Shown: positions 1-10,788, counted from the first letter of the stretch. The stretch is DNA of 64,000 nt from Sphingomonas sp. IC-11 (GCF_021043365.1 NZ_JAJNDU010000002.1:124001-188000), one strand, 5' to 3'. Notes: generated by a model not told the origin, from the sequence alone. Made by a program: numbers and translations.

Positions 1-314
1 CGCGGGGGGCCAGGCCGGAAACATTGGCCGGTCTTTCCGGACTCGGCGATCTGGTCCTCACATGTTCGTCGACTAGCAGCCGCAACTTTTCGCTGGGTCT
101 TGGCCTCGGGCGTGGCGCCTTGGCGGCGGACCTGCTGGCGGATCGCCGTACTGTGGCGGAAGGCGCCTTCACCGCTCCTGTTCTGGCCGAGGCAGCGACA
201 GAGGCGGGGATCGACATGCCCATCACGGCGGCGGTTTGTCGCTTGCTCGATGGTGTGCCTGCGCGCGCTGTCATCGACGATCTCCTGGCTCGCCCGTTAA
301 GAGAAGAGGGATGA
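1..314 (+). CDS. gpsA: Glycerol-3-phosphate dehydrogenase [NAD(P)+], 3' end only
   Basis: The reading frame is open from base 3 and lacks its N-terminus because the window starts inside the gene. The visible part reads [20 protein letters not shown] followed by SSRNFSLG, the signature of the C-terminal substrate-binding domain of GpsA, which reduces dihydroxyacetone phosphate to sn-glycerol-3-phosphate for phospholipid synthesis in the cytoplasm. The end, with a [12 protein letters not shown] segment and short charged tail, matches the normal family C-terminus, so the gene is complete at the 3' side. Its stop codon overlaps the ATG of the next gene (ATGA), suggesting translational coupling. 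Confidence 0.9.
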   Translation, partial: RGARPETLAGLSGLGDLVLTCSSTSSRNFSLGLGLGRGALAADLLADRRTVAEGAFTAPVLAEAATEAGIDMPITAAVCRLLDGVPARAVIDDLLARPLREEG

Positions 315-838
315 TGCGCTGGGCTGCGCTTCCGCGCGCGATCAACGCGGGCAAGCCGCTGCCCATGGCCGATCTGCGGTCCTTCCTCGAGAGCGAGGGA
401 ATGGCTGATGTTCGCACCATTCTCGCATCCGGCAATGCCATATTCTCGTGCGGTGCAGATGCAGCAGTCATTGAAGCGCGGCTGGAGGAGGCTGCTAAGG
501 CGAGACTGTCGCTTGATACGACATGGTTTGTGCGCAGCCACGCGGAGCTCGCCGCCATTGCGGCAACCGCGCCCTTTCCTGAAGCAATTGCCGCCCGGCC
601 GAACCATGTCCAGGTGCTGTTTTATCGCCAGCCACTGGACCCTGCGCGCATGGAGGAACTGGTTGCAAGCTACAATGGTCCCGAGCAAGTGCTAGCGATC
701 GGGCGCGAACTGTACGTCGATTATCCCGAGGGGATCGGCCGATCCAGGTTTCCGGCCTTGCTGACCAAGGGGAAACTGCCGCCGTGCACCGGGCGTAATT
801 GGAGCACGCTGCTGAAGCTCGTCGAGGCAACCCGCTAA
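311..838 (+). CDS. DUF1697 domain protein
   Basis: Soluble protein of about 175 residues. The N-terminus ([19 protein letters not shown]) and the following [14 protein letters not shown] are the recognisable start of DUF1697 proteins, which are usually 170-180 residues, so length fits. The family has no established biochemical role. Two tandem ATG codons at 311 and 314 follow a purine-rich GAGAAGAGGG ribosome site inside the end of gpsA; either may be the start. The upstream extension to 236 in the same frame lies inside gpsA and is not believed. Overlap with gpsA implies co-transcription. Confidence 0.8.
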   Translation: MMRWAALPRAINAGKPLPMADLRSFLESEGMADVRTILASGNAIFSCGADAAVIEARLEEAAKARLSLDTTWFVRSHAELAAIAATAPFPEAIAARPNHVQVLFYRQPLDPARMEELVASYNGPEQVLAIGRELYVDYPEGIGRSRFPALLTKGKLPPCTGRNWSTLLKLVEATR

Positions 839-883
839 CTCGGCACGCCGGCATTGACCGGCGCAGGCGTTAGCGAAGCGGAG

Positions 884-2737
884 CTATTGCAGCACTTGGC
901 GGGTAAGGGCACCGCAATCTGCTTCCTGAGCCGCTGGTCCCTGCCGACCCGTGATCGCGCGACCAATAGCCTTGAGTACGTTGCCGACCGACTTGACCTG
1001 CCGCGGCACGACGACGTTTGGCTCGCTGATCGTGCCATTCATGATTGCCGAACCGGGCAGCTTCAGCACCGCGTCGTGCTTTGGCGCGCCGGTCAGCCGG
1101 ATGGATAGTTGTTCATCGGGGAAGGTGATGGTTCCTTGGCCATCCAGCCGACTTTGCGACGTATCCACCACGAATGGTCCGACGCGCCCGCTGCCATTGC
1201 GCATTGTCAGCCCGACGATCACACACCGCAATGTTGCACGGTCCGCCTGTCTTGCGAGAAGCGCCCCACCGGCATCGAAGCCGAGGGCTTCGGCAATCTC
1301 CTTGGGCAGCTCCCCATCGCGAGCAGCAAGGCCGATCCGCCCGCTTGAGTTGCCGACGGCCTCACGGATGGTGCTCCCGCGGCCGGCAAGAACGGCACGT
1401 GCGTCAACGCGAGCCGTGACGGTTCCACCGCCGCCGGCAAGCGCCGGGATGCTGCTGCCAGTCAGCCGGAGATCGAGCCTAACCAGCGGGACCGGCCCGT
1501 CTTTACCTTGGTCGATCACGGCTGTGCCGGTAATACGCCCTTGGCGAAGGCCGATGGTCAGCGGGGACACCGTCAACACACGGTGATCCAGTACCAAAGT
1601 GCCGGCGAGGCTGGTCAACGAAGAAGGTCCGTGCCGGCTCACGATATGGGAGACTTTCAGGCTGATGCGCCCGTCCGTTCGGCCGATCTTGGCCAAGTTC
1701 ACCCGCGTGTCGGGTACGATCCGGGGTCCGGCGGCCTGCTTCTTCACTGCGGCTCTTCGCAAGCCCTCGTCGGAAGAGAGGTCGTCAAAGTCGAGCTGCC
1801 GAGACTCGAACGATCCGTCGAGCTTCGTTCTGCCTGCCGTCTTGATGACGGTGAGTTGCCCTGAAAAATCAGACCTGCCGATCCGTCCGTTGAGTCGATC
1901 GATCAACCAACGATCCGGCTCACGTCGCACCTTGGCGGTAAGCACGACTGGTTGAGTGTGAAAGAGGCCTGCTTCGATCACCGCGTCGACGAGCTTCAGG
2001 TCGCTCGCACGCGCCGTAACCTCCAGCGACATGTGCTCAGTGTCGAGCGGCGCCGCCATAGTGCCCTTGGCATGCATCGAGAGATCATCGCCCATCAGCC
2101 GGGCATCAAACGGCCATTTGCCCTGTTTTTCGCCGGAGATCGCTGGTCCCTTGGCGGCGACGCGCACCGGCGTGCCGCGGATCTCGCCGGTGCCCTTCAC
2201 ACGCAGACCCACAGCCGGATCGGACTCAATCGCCAGGTCGAAATTGCGGTTCTGCTTATCGTCGCGATACCTCAGCCGCGATTGGCGCACGACGAGTTGA
2301 TCAAGTCCCCCGCCGCCGATTCCGCCGCGACCGGTGCTGCCGCGCCAGTTCTCACGTCCGTCAGCCGCGCGGACGAGGTTGAGTTGCGCCCCTTCGATCG
2401 AGACGTCCTCAAGCGCCAGTCGGCCTGTGACGAGCGATAGCGCACTGAAGCCGACTTCCATGCGTGCCACACGCGCCAGATCGGCGGAACCGGCCCAGGC
2501 TGGACCTGGGATCCGCACATCGCGGAGTCGAACTGAGGTCGTAAACCCGAAATTATCGACGCGCTCCATGGCGCCAATGGCAACCGGACGCCCGAAGCGT
2601 GCCGTCATTCGACTTTCTAGTAAGCCCTTCAGCAATCCCCAAGGAAACGCAGCGAGCGTTACCGCCAGGATAGTGATGAGGGCTGTGATCAGGACGGCCG
2701 CAATCCGGAGACGTGGGCGCAGTAGCGGGCTCAACAT
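884..2737 (-). CDS. AsmA family protein
   Basis: A 617-residue envelope protein. One N-terminal transmembrane helix (about residues 12-34, ITALITILAVTLAAFPWGLL) anchors a long periplasmic region. The segment after it (LLESRMTARFGRPVAIGAME) resembles the start of AsmA-type beta-groove proteins, and the C-terminal half carries the repeated short beta-strand pattern and GxGTITFPDEQLSIRLTG typical of the AsmA C-terminal domain. AsmA-like proteins are implicated in lipid transport or outer-membrane biogenesis; the exact substrate here cannot be told. It is transcribed towards DUF1697 and ends 45 bp from it (convergent). Start assigned at the first ATG preceding the membrane helix. Confidence 0.8.
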   Translation of the reverse strand: MLSPLLRPRLRIAAVLITALITILAVTLAAFPWGLLKGLLESRMTARFGRPVAIGAMERVDNFGFTTSVRLRDVRIPGPAWAGSADLARVARMEVGFSALSLVTGRLALEDVSIEGAQLNLVRAADGRENWRGSTGRGGIGGGGLDQLVVRQSRLRYRDDKQNRNFDLAIESDPAVGLRVKGTGEIRGTPVRVAAKGPAISGEKQGKWPFDARLMGDDLSMHAKGTMAAPLDTEHMSLEVTARASDLKLVDAVIEAGLFHTQPVVLTAKVRREPDRWLIDRLNGRIGRSDFSGQLTVIKTAGRTKLDGSFESRQLDFDDLSSDEGLRRAAVKKQAAGPRIVPDTRVNLAKIGRTDGRISLKVSHIVSRHGPSSLTSLAGTLVLDHRVLTVSPLTIGLRQGRITGTAVIDQGKDGPVPLVRLDLRLTGSSIPALAGGGGTVTARVDARAVLAGRGSTIREAVGNSSGRIGLAARDGELPKEIAEALGFDAGGALLARQADRATLRCVIVGLTMRNGSGRVGPFVVDTSQSRLDGQGTITFPDEQLSIRLTGAPKHDAVLKLPGSAIMNGTISEPNVVVPRQVKSVGNVLKAIGRAITGRQGPAAQEADCGALTRQVLQ

Positions 2738-2854
2738 CGGTGCTGAGACGTTTGGAACCCGCCTTCGTTCCGGTTGCGAAAGGAGGTCACTGCGACTGGC
2801 TCAATCCCTTCAACCCCTCAATCACGCAGAACAATTGCGTTCAAGCGGCCTCAA

Positions 2855-3016
2855 TTAGAAATCAACGGCAATGCCCTTCTTCTCCCAATCCCCATAACGC
2901 ACCGGATCACGGCCGAGCGGGTCTTCCGCCGGACGCTCCATCGGTGCCGGTGCAGGTACAGGCTTGTTGGGCGACAGATAGGCGGGCGGTTTCACATGAG
3001 GAGGGCGTTTTGACAT
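2855..3016 (-). CDS. DUF1674 protein (SdhAF4-like), 53 aa
   Basis: Short gene read by translating the minus strand. It begins MSKRPPHVKPPAYLSP, has a proline-rich middle, and ends in DPLGRDPVRYGDWEKKGIAV plus DF. The terminal GRDP-x-RYGDWE-x-KG-x-x-x-DF block is the hallmark of DUF1674, the bacterial counterpart of eukaryotic succinate dehydrogenase assembly factor 4, which protects or helps flavinylated SdhA. A ribosome site (GGAAGAGCTG) precedes the ATG. The gene is divergent from rsmB with only 32 bp between start codons, so their promoters must overlap or lie inside the neighbouring gene. That arrangement (DUF1674 beside rsmB) is common in alphaproteobacteria as far as I recall. Confidence 0.88.
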   Translation of the reverse strand: MSKRPPHVKPPAYLSPNKPVPAPAPMERPAEDPLGRDPVRYGDWEKKGIAVDF

Positions 3017-3048
3017 CAGCTCTTCCGGTTAAGGCCGTAAGCCGCCAC

Positions 3049-4350
3049 ATGGGCCCGATGCCTTCCCCCGCCAAGCCCCGTCCTACCGCAAACCGCCGCC
3101 CCGCTGATCCGCCAGGCACAGCTGCCCGCCGGGCCGCATTGCGGCTTTTGGACGCAGTCTTACGCCGCGGCGAGCCTCTCGAGGCGGCGCTGCCTTCGGC
3201 AGCGCGCGGCTTGGAAGGGGCAGATCGCGGCCTTGCCCATGCGATCGCGGCTGAGGCGTTGCGTCGTTTGCCTGATCTGGATGCACTCATCGACTCGGCG
3301 ACTCGCCAGCCGCTGCCGGACGATGCGAAGGCGCGGACCGCATTGCGCGTCGCCCTGGTTCAGACGCTGGCACTTGGGACCCCGCCGCACGCCGCAATCG
3401 CCACGGTGCTGCCCTTGGTGGATGGCGGTCCGCGCAAGCTGGTTCATGGCGTGTTCGGCGCCCTGACCCGCGGCGGCGCAATGCTGCCTGAGTTGCCCTC
3501 GCTTCCTAGTGCAGTGGCGGATCGGTGGCGTGCGGCTTGGGGCGAGGAGGTGGCCACTGCCGCCGCTGCCGCCATAGCGGCACCTCCGCCACTCGACCTG
3601 ACACTCGCGAGCCCCGACGCGCTCGCTCCGGAGGGCACGAGCCTGGCGGCGGATCACCGTCGGCTCGTGGATGCCGCACCGGTCACGCAGCTGGTGGGCT
3701 ATGCTGAGGGCAACTGGTGGGTGCAAGACGTGGCGGCATCGTTGCCCGCGCGTTTGCTGGGCAGGGGGCCGGGCAAAGTCCTCGATCTATGCGCAGCGCC
3801 CGGAGGCAAGACCATGCAGCTGGCAGCAGCCGGCTGGGATGTCACGGCGCTGGAGATCGCGCCATCCCGCGCAGCTCGGTTGCACGAGAATCTTGCGCGC
3901 ACCCACTTGCCTGCAAAGGTGGTGATCGCCGACGCGTTGGATTGGTCTCCTGCGGAGCCGTTCGACGCGCTGCTGTTGGACGCCCCTTGTAGCGCCACGG
4001 GCATTTTTCGCCGCCATCCGGACGTTCTTTATCGCGCGCATTCTGGTGTGGTCGAAGAAATGGCCGCCTTGCAGTCCCGCCTGCTTGATCGCGCAGCCAC
4101 CTGGGTCCGGCCAGGAGGGCGTCTCGTTTATGCTACCTGCTCGCTTGAACCCGCGGAGGGAGAAAAGCAGTTGGATCGCTTCCTGGCGTCTCATCCCGAC
4201 TACACGCTCGAGCCTCCAGCAGCTGAAGAGCTGCCGGCCGGGATCGAGCCGAATGACAGCGGCTACGTGCGGACGCTCCCCGGCACTCTTGCCGATGTCG
4301 GGGGGTGCGACGGCTTTTTCGTCGCGCGGCTTCTGCGCGCTTCCGCCTGA
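3049..4350 (+). CDS. rsmB: RsmB-family 16S rRNA m5C methyltransferase
   Basis: SAM-dependent cytosine-5 methyltransferase expected to modify 16S rRNA. The N-terminal ~150 residues form a NusB-like RNA-binding helical domain ([20 protein letters not shown] ... [13 protein letters not shown]). The Rossmann domain shows SAM motif I ([10 protein letters not shown]), motif [10 protein letters not shown] with Cys about 314 and motif [10 protein letters not shown] with Cys about 364, the two cysteines used for covalent catalysis and product release. About 433 residues, the usual size. Two in-frame ATGs (3049, 3058) are possible starts; longer upstream extension runs through the divergent DUF1674 gene and is rejected. 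rpe and the heparinase-family gene follow on the same strand. Confidence 0.9.
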   Translation: MGPMPSPAKPRPTANRRPADPPGTAARRAALRLLDAVLRRGEPLEAALPSAARGLEGADRGLAHAIAAEALRRLPDLDALIDSATRQPLPDDAKARTALRVALVQTLALGTPPHAAIATVLPLVDGGPRKLVHGVFGALTRGGAMLPELPSLPSAVADRWRAAWGEEVATAAAAAIAAPPPLDLTLASPDALAPEGTSLAADHRRLVDAAPVTQLVGYAEGNWWVQDVAASLPARLLGRGPGKVLDLCAAPGGKTMQLAAAGWDVTALEIAPSRAARLHENLARTHLPAKVVIADALDWSPAEPFDALLLDAPCSATGIFRRHPDVLYRAHSGVVEEMAALQSRLLDRAATWVRPGGRLVYATCSLEPAEGEKQLDRFLASHPDYTLEPPAAEELPAGIEPNDSGYVRTLPGTLADVGGCDGFFVARLLRASA

Positions 4351-4487
4351 ACCGATCGGGCGTTAAGGATTTTTCCCGTTGCCCCATTTGTCCGGCTTGC
4401 GCTGATCGGAGCCACCGCCTTCTCGGTTCGAGGGATCCAGGCAGTCTTCCGACAGGCAGGCCGAACAACAATCGAGCGAGTGAACCG

Positions 4488-5147
4488 TTGAAGCCAGTCC
4501 GTATCGCCCCGTCGATCCTTTCTGCCGATTTCGCCAAGCTGGGCGAGGAAGTGCGCGCGATTGACGCGGCGGGCGCGGACTGGATCCACATCGATGTGAT
4601 GGACGGGCATTTCGTCCCCAACATCACGATCGGCCCGGCAGTGGTTAAGGCACTCCGCCCGCACACGGCGAAGCCGTTCGACGTGCATCTGATGATCTCG
4701 CCAATCGATGCGTATCTGGATGCCTTTGCGGAGGCGGGGGCAGACACGATCACCGTCCATCCGGAGGCGGGCCCGCACATTCACCGGTCGCTCCAGCACA
4801 TCAAGTCGCTAGGCAAGCGTGCGGGCGTTGTCCTGAATCCGGCCACGCCGGCCAAGATGCTGGATTACATCGTCGACATGGTCGATCTTGTGTTGGTGAT
4901 GAGCGTCAACCCCGGGTTTGGCGGCCAGAGCTTCATCGACAGCCAGCTGCGCAAGATCGCGGCGATCCGGAAGATGATTGATGCCAGCGGCCGCGATATC
5001 GACCTTCAGGTGGATGGCGGTATCGATGTGCGTACGGCTCGGCTGGCAGTTGACGCCGGTGCGGATGCCTTGGTTGCGGGCACGGCTACTTTCCGCGGTG
5101 GCCCTGATGCCTATGCCGACAATATTCGCGCGTTAAGGGGCGCATGA
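4488..5147 (+). CDS. rpe: Ribulose-phosphate 3-epimerase
   Basis: TIM-barrel enzyme interconverting ribulose-5-phosphate and xylulose-5-phosphate in the pentose phosphate pathway. Family motifs are all present: [15 protein letters not shown] at the start, [17 protein letters not shown] with the metal-binding His/Asp, [16 protein letters not shown] (phosphate loop) and LQVDGGID with the catalytic Asp. 219 residues, normal length. No ATG is available immediately before the conserved start, so a TTG at 4488 (after GAGCGAGTGAACCG) is chosen; the open frame upstream contains no recognisable protein. Its stop overlaps the ATG of the next gene by four bases (ATGA), indicating coupled translation. 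Confidence 0.92.
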   Translation: MKPVRIAPSILSADFAKLGEEVRAIDAAGADWIHIDVMDGHFVPNITIGPAVVKALRPHTAKPFDVHLMISPIDAYLDAFAEAGADTITVHPEAGPHIHRSLQHIKSLGKRAGVVLNPATPAKMLDYIVDMVDLVLVMSVNPGFGGQSFIDSQLRKIAAIRKMIDASGRDIDLQVDGGIDVRTARLAVDAGADALVAGTATFRGGPDAYADNIRALRGA

Positions 5148-6880
5148 GCGAACGGACGGACGATCTTTCCACTGCCGACGGGATCGACGAAGGCAAGCGG
5201 CTGGTGCGCGTTGGCGGCGACAAGGGATTGTCGCTTGCCGAGCGCCTGACCGATCGCTTTCACCGCCTGACCTGGCGCACGCCGATCCACGGCTTTCGGC
5301 TGAAGGGTCGTTATCCGCTCAAGCTGATTGCCGTTCCCGACGACCCCCTGTTCGGCGATGTGGCGCGCGGTCAGGCGCTGCTGGACGGCCACCTTCTCTA
5401 CCGGGGCGAAAGCCATCAGATTGCCGGGCTCGATCTGCGCAGCTTCTCGCCGTCGCCCGCATTTGCCGAATATCTCCATAGCTTTGCATGGCTTCGCGAT
5501 CTTTCGAGCGTCGCCACGCGCGCTCAAGGCGCGCCGATCGCCGAGGATCTGATGGAGCGGTGGCTCGCAGCTCATGCGGACCGGATCACCGCACTCGCCT
5601 GGCGCCCGGATCTCTGGGGGCGGCGGATCCTGTTTTGGACGTCTCACGCTCCGCTGATCCTGTCCTCGACGGATCTTGTGTACCGATCCAAGGTCTTGAA
5701 CGCGCTCGCGCGAGGGGCGCGGCATGTTGACAGCAGTGCGGACAAGGCCTCGCCGGGGCCGAACCGGGTCGCCGCGTGGTGCGGGGTCATTGCCGCCGGG
5801 CTGCTCATTCCCGGCGGGGATCCGCGCAAAGCTTTCGGCGAAGCCGGCCTCGCAAGAGCATTGGGAACGGCACTATCGGCCGACGGCGGGGTCGTTAGCC
5901 GCTCCCCCGAGGCACTTTTGGAGACTATCGGCCTGATCGTCACGCTACGTGAAAGCTATGCTGCCCGGCGCCAGGATCTGCCTGGCTTCGCGCAAGAAGC
6001 CCTATCGCGGATGGTCCCGGCGCTCCTTGGTACGTGCCATGCCGATCGCGGGCTGGCGAGTTGGCAGGGCGGAGGGCCAGTCCCGGCAGATCGCGTGGCG
6101 CAGGTGATCGAGGCGAGCGGGGTGCGTGCACGGCCGCTCCGGCAGGCCCGGGATTGGGGCTATCAGCGGTTAGTGGCGGGCACCACCGTGCTTCTGGTCG
6201 ATGCAGCCCCGCCGCCGATCGCGCGGGTGCTGGAAGGTGGTTGTGCCTCCACCTTGGCCTTTGAGCTTTCGGACGGGCCGTCCCGGATCGTCGTGAACTG
6301 CGGCGGAGCGCGGTCGGCGGTGCCGGCATTGCCGCGGGGCCTGATTGAAGGTCTGCGGACGACCGCCGCCCATTCCACCCTGACGCTTGCCGATACCAAT
6401 TCTACGGCCGTCCATGCCGATGGGACGCTGGGCCGGGGCGTGGCGGAAGTGGAACTCACCCGCCAGGAGTCGGAAAACGCCAGCCGCATCGAGGCGAGCC
6501 ATGACGGCTATGTGCGCCGCCATGGGTTCGTTCATCGCCGGCAACTGATTCTCACCGCTGACGGCAAGGAGCTTCGTGGCGAGGACGTGCTGCTGCCCAA
6601 GGGGCGAAGGCGGCAGCCCGGGCCATCCCCCTTCGCCATTCGTTTCCACTTGGGGCAAGCGGTCGAGGCCTCTCTGACGGCCGACGGACTGGGGGCCGTA
6701 TTACGCGTCCCCGGCGGCGCCATATGGCAGTTTCGCACCCGCGGCGAATCGCTGACGATCGAGGAAAGCCTTTGGATCGATGGTGAAGGCCGGCCGATTG
6801 CCACACAGCAACTGGTGATCGGCGGCGCGGCCGAGGCGGGCGGGGCGACCGTCGGATGGCTACTGAAGCGGGCGCGCTGA
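5144..6880 (+). CDS. Heparinase II/III family protein
   Basis: 578 residues. The N-terminal all-alpha half and the C-terminal beta-sandwich pattern ([55 protein letters not shown]) are typical of the heparinase II/III-like proteins widely found in alphaproteobacteria. Polysaccharide lyases of this fold cleave uronic-acid-containing glycans, but no signal peptide is seen, and family members in this context are often annotated only by similarity, so substrate is unknown. It overlaps rpe by four bases and lies upstream of purH, so it is probably co-transcribed with rsmB-rpe. The ATG at 5144 is supported by the overlap. Confidence 0.82.
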   Translation: MSERTDDLSTADGIDEGKRLVRVGGDKGLSLAERLTDRFHRLTWRTPIHGFRLKGRYPLKLIAVPDDPLFGDVARGQALLDGHLLYRGESHQIAGLDLRSFSPSPAFAEYLHSFAWLRDLSSVATRAQGAPIAEDLMERWLAAHADRITALAWRPDLWGRRILFWTSHAPLILSSTDLVYRSKVLNALARGARHVDSSADKASPGPNRVAAWCGVIAAGLLIPGGDPRKAFGEAGLARALGTALSADGGVVSRSPEALLETIGLIVTLRESYAARRQDLPGFAQEALSRMVPALLGTCHADRGLASWQGGGPVPADRVAQVIEASGVRARPLRQARDWGYQRLVAGTTVLLVDAAPPPIARVLEGGCASTLAFELSDGPSRIVVNCGGARSAVPALPRGLIEGLRTTAAHSTLTLADTNSTAVHADGTLGRGVAEVELTRQESENASRIEASHDGYVRRHGFVHRRQLILTADGKELRGEDVLLPKGRRRQPGPSPFAIRFHLGQAVEASLTADGLGAVLRVPGGAIWQFRTRGESLTIEESLWIDGEGRPIATQQLVIGGAAEAGGATVGWLLKRAR

Positions 6881-7015
6881 TTAAGGCTCCCCTCCCGGCG
6901 AGGGAGTGAGTAGGGGAGGCGCGAGCCCGTGGCATTCCCGGCCCAGCCGGTGGCGTGTCACCTGACGTCCACCCACCAGCCCCTCCTCCCGCGCAGGAAG
7001 GGCAGCAGGATTACC

Positions 7016-8587
7016 ATGACCTCCATCACCATCCGCCGTGCCCTGCTTTCCGTTTCCGACAAGACGGGGATTGTTGATCTTGCCCGGACGCTCGCAGGCC
7101 GAGGCGTAGAACTCGTCTCCACTGGCGGCACCGCCAAGGCGCTTCGCGACGCTGGGCTCGACGTGCGTGATGTGTCCGACCTGACTGGCTTTCCCGAGAT
7201 GATGGACGGCCGCGTCAAGACGCTTCACCCGATGGTGCATGGTGGTCTGCTTGCAGTGCGTGACGATGCCGCGCACGCGGCGGCGATGGAGGAGCATGGG
7301 ATCGGAGCGATCGATCTCGTCGTGGTAAACCTCTATCCCTTCGCGCAGACGGTGGCCAAGGGCGCTGACCGGCCGGAGGTGATCGAGAATATCGACATAG
7401 GCGGGCCCAGCATGGTTCGCTCAGCAGCGAAGAACCACGCCTATGTCGCGATCGTCACTGATCCTGCGGATTACGCAATCGTCGCGCGGGGCGAGACCAC
7501 GCTCGAAGAGCGCAAGCGGCTGGCCGCCAAGGCCTTTGCGGCGACCGCGACCTATGACGGCATGATCGCCAGCTGGTTCGGCCTGTCCGATCAGGACGAG
7601 CAATTTCCGGCGACCCTGCCCTTCACGCTCGAGGCCCCGACTGTGCTGCGCTATGGTGAAAATCCGCACCAGCAGGCGGCTTTCTACCGCCACGCTGGCC
7701 CGTCGACCCCCGGCATTGGCCAGGCGCGGCAAGTGCAGGGCAAGGAGCTTAGCTACAACAACCTGAACGATGCCGACGCTGCCTTGGAACTGGTGAGCGA
7801 GTTCCGCGATGCGGAGCCGACCTGCGTGATCGTGAAGCACGCCAATCCGTGCGGTGTGGCGACCGGCGCGACGCTGGCCGAGGCCTATGAGGCGGCGTTC
7901 GCGTGTGACACCGTCTCGGCGTTCGGAGGCATCATCGCGCTCAACCGCCCGCTGGATGCAGCAACTGCGAGGGCGATCACCGGGATCTTCACCGAAGTGG
8001 TCGTGGCGCCGGATGCCGACGAGGAAGCAATCGCGCTGTTTGCGGCAAAGAAGAACCTGCGCTTGCTGCTGACCGGTGGCCTGCCCGATCCGGCGCGCGG
8101 CGGCCTTACGGCGAAGACGATCGCGGGCGGCTGGCTGGTGCAGTCACGCGACAATGGCGTTCTGAGCGATGACATGCTGAAGGTGGTGACCAAGCGCCAG
8201 CCGACCGCGCAGGAACTGGCGGACTGCCGCTTCGCCTGGACCGTGGCGAAGCACGTGAAGTCGAACGCGATCGTTTATGCCAAGGACGGCAGCACCGCCG
8301 GAGTCGGCGCAGGGCAGATGAACCGGCTGGAGTCGGCCCGCATTGCGGCGTGGAAGGCAAAGGATGCGGCCGATAAGGCCGGTTGGGCCAGCCCACGCAC
8401 GATCGGTTCGGCAGTGGCGTCGGATGCGTTCTTCCCCTTCGCCGACGGCTTGCTCGCTGCTGTCGAGGCGGGCGCGACGGCAGTGATCCAGCCCGGCGGC
8501 TCCATCCGCGATGCCGAGGTGATCGCGGCGGCCGACGAGGCAGGCCTCGCGATGGTGTTCACCGGCATGCGGCACTTCCGGCACTGA
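7016..8587 (+). CDS. purH: Bifunctional AICAR transformylase / IMP cyclohydrolase
   Basis: Catalyses the last two steps of de novo IMP synthesis. The MGS-like cyclohydrolase domain is residues 1 to about 200 ([47 protein letters not shown]) and the AICAR transformylase domain follows ([64 protein letters not shown], ending in MRHFRH). Length about 523 residues, as usual. The ATG at 7016 matches the family start; the ORF upstream (from 6929) crosses a C/G-rich repeat-like intergenic stretch and is not believed. Key Lys-His pair (KHANPCG) is intact. Confidence 0.96.
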   Translation: MTSITIRRALLSVSDKTGIVDLARTLAGRGVELVSTGGTAKALRDAGLDVRDVSDLTGFPEMMDGRVKTLHPMVHGGLLAVRDDAAHAAAMEEHGIGAIDLVVVNLYPFAQTVAKGADRPEVIENIDIGGPSMVRSAAKNHAYVAIVTDPADYAIVARGETTLEERKRLAAKAFAATATYDGMIASWFGLSDQDEQFPATLPFTLEAPTVLRYGENPHQQAAFYRHAGPSTPGIGQARQVQGKELSYNNLNDADAALELVSEFRDAEPTCVIVKHANPCGVATGATLAEAYEAAFACDTVSAFGGIIALNRPLDAATARAITGIFTEVVVAPDADEEAIALFAAKKNLRLLLTGGLPDPARGGLTAKTIAGGWLVQSRDNGVLSDDMLKVVTKRQPTAQELADCRFAWTVAKHVKSNAIVYAKDGSTAGVGAGQMNRLESARIAAWKAKDAADKAGWASPRTIGSAVASDAFFPFADGLLAAVEAGATAVIQPGGSIRDAEVIAAADEAGLAMVFTGMRHFRH

Positions 8588-8597
8588 TCAGCATAGA

Positions 8598-8623
8598 CCG
8601 CCGTCCGTGATCACGGGCGGCGG
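8598..8623. terminator. Hairpin downstream of purH
   Basis: A near-perfect inverted repeat (13-bp arms CCGCCGTCCGTGA and TCACGGGCGGCGG, one G-T) lies ten bases after the purH stop. There is no T tract, so it may be a stability or rho-assisted end rather than a classical intrinsic terminator. Confidence 0.5.
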
Positions 8624-8785
8624 CACTTGGCTCGGGTGTAGAATGAAGCCGTGGGCTTTCTGCCGCGATCCAGAGGCCGCGATAAACGAAGTGCTTCTCG
8701 ATTGATGCCAAAAGAACGAGCGGCGGCGTCGGAGCATACCGCGCCTGGCGGCCGAGCCATCGGGAAATGACACCGAACTAACGGG

Positions 8786-9484
8786 TCATGGTAAGGCCGC
8801 CCCTTTCAGCGCGTCATCAACCAAAAGAGCCAATCTAGACACGCGAAGCCCCCGGATCGGCGTGTTGTCGGCTGCGCGAATTTTTCGTGGCGGAAGGAGT
8901 TGAGAAGCCAGCTTACATGCTTGTCGATCTATATCCGCATCCCCGCTAGATCTCTCGATTCCGCAACTTTCAACCGTGCCATCTGCTGACACTATTTGGC
9001 GGACGGAGAAATCAGCAGCCTTTTTGCCCGAGGCTAACGCCTGAACGGTTGCGACCACGTCATAGCTACTAGTCAGCGGTGCTTTGGTATCCCACGCGAT
9101 CCGACGTGTGTGTTCGCTGGGGATCGGGTTTCCGTGTTTATCAAGCGCTGGTTTGAACCTTCCATTACGCTTCATCAACAAGCACGCCCGTTCATCAAGA
9201 GACGGCGTGCCGCTGGAACGGACTATCTCGCAACGGTAAACCGCGCCTGTCGCATCCACCGCGATAGAGAAATTGACGGTTCCTTTCTGACCCTTGTCGA
9301 GCGCATCGCTTGGGAAATCTGTTGCCTTGACCCAGTTGGCAGGGCGGATCGCGGTTGGTCCTGCGCTAAGATCAGCGGGACCCGCGAGTTTCGCATCAGC
9401 AGGGCTGAGCATGGCTGTTGAACAGAGGCCGAGCAGCGCACTGGCGCTTAATTGTGCAGGCGTGATCTGCCAATTTGAACTCAT
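8786..9484 (-). CDS. TonB C-terminal-like domain protein, exported
   Basis: 232 residues. An N-terminal hydrophobic stretch (about residues 10-30, QLSASALLGLCSTAMLSPAD) resembles a signal peptide. Residues roughly 60-110 (DFPSDALDKGQKGTVNFSIA, VDATGAVYRCEIVRSSGTPS, LDERACLLMKRNGRFKPA) follow the TonB C-terminal pattern of a beta-strand pair with G-x-V and x-SSG-x-x-LD; a second, weaker repeat follows (VRQIVSADGTVESCGIERSS, DADIDRQACKLASQL). Thus it looks like two TonB-like modules in tandem without a proline-rich spacer or cytoplasmic anchor, so it is unlikely to be the energy-transducing TonB itself. Role unknown. Isolated minus-strand gene between purH and an MBL hydrolase. Confidence 0.65.
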   Translation of the reverse strand: MSSNWQITPAQLSASALLGLCSTAMLSPADAKLAGPADLSAGPTAIRPANWVKATDFPSDALDKGQKGTVNFSIAVDATGAVYRCEIVRSSGTPSLDERACLLMKRNGRFKPALDKHGNPIPSEHTRRIAWDTKAPLTSSYDVVATVQALASGKKAADFSVRQIVSADGTVESCGIERSSGDADIDRQACKLASQLLPPRKIRAADNTPIRGLRVSRLALLVDDALKGAALP

Positions 9485-9568
9485 GCCGGTTGCACCAGCA
9501 TTCGAAAGGCGAAGAGATCGCCACTTGTGGAGTTCGAGTGCCGGGTAGGTATTAGCACACAGCTTCCA

Positions 9569-10657
9569 CTAAGCGCGCGCGAACCACCACACGCCGTTCT
9601 TTACCTCGCGCACCGCTCGGCCTTCGAGCTCCAGGCGACGCAGGTGCGCAAGCGCCTCGCCAGTGGCCATGCCGATGACGTCGAGGCCGATCGGGCGGCG
9701 AAAGAGGACTTTGAAGCAGTCGACTGCGCGGACCGGGCCGCTCGCCATCAGGTCGACGATCGCGTCGAGGCGATCGAGATGTTCGTCGCGCAAGGCGTCG
9801 AGACGGGTGTGCAGGCCGTAGAAGGGGTCGCCGTGCCCGGGAAGGACGAGCAGGTCGTCGGGCAATTGCTTGAACCGCTCGATCGAGCGCAGCCAGTCGC
9901 CAAGCGGATCCTCGTTGGTCTGGCTGACGTGCATAGAGACGTTCGAGCTGATCTTGGGCAGCACCTGATCGCCGGCGACGAGCACGCGGCGGTCGTAATC
10001 GACGAGGCAGGCGTGCTCCGGACTATGGCCGCTGCCGGTGACGACGTGCCAGTCGCTGCCGCCGATGCGCATCACCTCGCCGTCCTGGATACGGGTGTAG
10101 CAAACCGGCATCCGTGAAATCGCCTTGCCGAAGCTCGACCAGCCGCGTGCCTTGCCGTGCGCCACTTGCTCCTCGTCCCAGCCAGCACCCTGCCAAAAGG
10201 CGATCTGTTCCTCGGGTACTTCGGGCTGGGCATCGGCCGAAAGCATGCGGACCATCAGCCACTCGGTGCGCGTCATGACGATCGCCGCGTCATCGAATTT
10301 GCGCGAAAGCCAGCCTGCGAGGCCGACGTGATCGGGGTGCATGTGGGTGCACAGGATGCGGCCGATCCGGCTGTCGGCGAGCGGCCCGTCAAGAATCGTG
10401 CGCCACGCCTCCGTGCAGCGCGGACTGGCGGTGCCGGTGTCGATCGCGACGAGATCGGGACCGTCGTCCAGGATCAGGCCGTTGACGTGCTTCAGGGGAC
10501 CGGACATTGGCACGCGCCACCAGCGGATCCCGTCCATGAGGCTGAGCAGCTCGCCCGGCTGCGGCCCGCGATCGCCGAAGGGGAAGGTCAGACCGGCGGA
10601 GCTGGTGGGCGTCAGGCCCTCATCCCCGATCAGCGTGCGTAGATATGCCGTCGCCAT
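9569..10657 (-). CDS. MBL-fold metallo-hydrolase with C-terminal winged helix
   Basis: 362-residue metallo-beta-lactamase-fold enzyme. The zinc motif is THMHPDHVGLAGWL, with further ligands suggested in VTGSGHSPEHACLVDY and LVAGDQVLP. VLPGHGDPFYGL near residue 265 supplies the late His. The last 50 residues (ALAHLRRLELEGRAVREVKN, GVWWFARA) read like a small winged helix, as in LACTB2-type proteins. Members include hydrolases of varied thioesters, phosphodiesters or lactones; substrate is not predictable here. No signal peptide. Downstream of trcR on the same strand but 238 bp away and separated by a hairpin, so probably its own unit. Confidence 0.82.
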   Translation of the reverse strand: MATAYLRTLIGDEGLTPTSSAGLTFPFGDRGPQPGELLSLMDGIRWWRVPMSGPLKHVNGLILDDGPDLVAIDTGTASPRCTEAWRTILDGPLADSRIGRILCTHMHPDHVGLAGWLSRKFDDAAIVMTRTEWLMVRMLSADAQPEVPEEQIAFWQGAGWDEEQVAHGKARGWSSFGKAISRMPVCYTRIQDGEVMRIGGSDWHVVTGSGHSPEHACLVDYDRRVLVAGDQVLPKISSNVSMHVSQTNEDPLGDWLRSIERFKQLPDDLLVLPGHGDPFYGLHTRLDALRDEHLDRLDAIVDLMASGPVRAVDCFKVLFRRPIGLDVIGMATGEALAHLRRLELEGRAVREVKNGVWWFARA

Positions 10658-10763
10658 GCAGCGACGCTATCAGCATAACAATCGTTACGTCGAGAGTTTA
10701 GTTGGCGTTCGCGCGGCATCGCGGCGCTACACCTCGAGCGGGAACAGCGGGTAAGCACCGGCA

Positions 10764-10788
10764 GTAACGGCGCCAGCCCGCCGGTTAC
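10764..10788 (-). terminator. Hairpin between trcR and MBL gene
   Basis: Arms GTAACGGCG and CGCCGGTTAC pair with one bulge in the 238-bp gap downstream of trcR. No T run. Candidate transcription end of trcR; otherwise nothing recognisable in the gap. Confidence 0.35.
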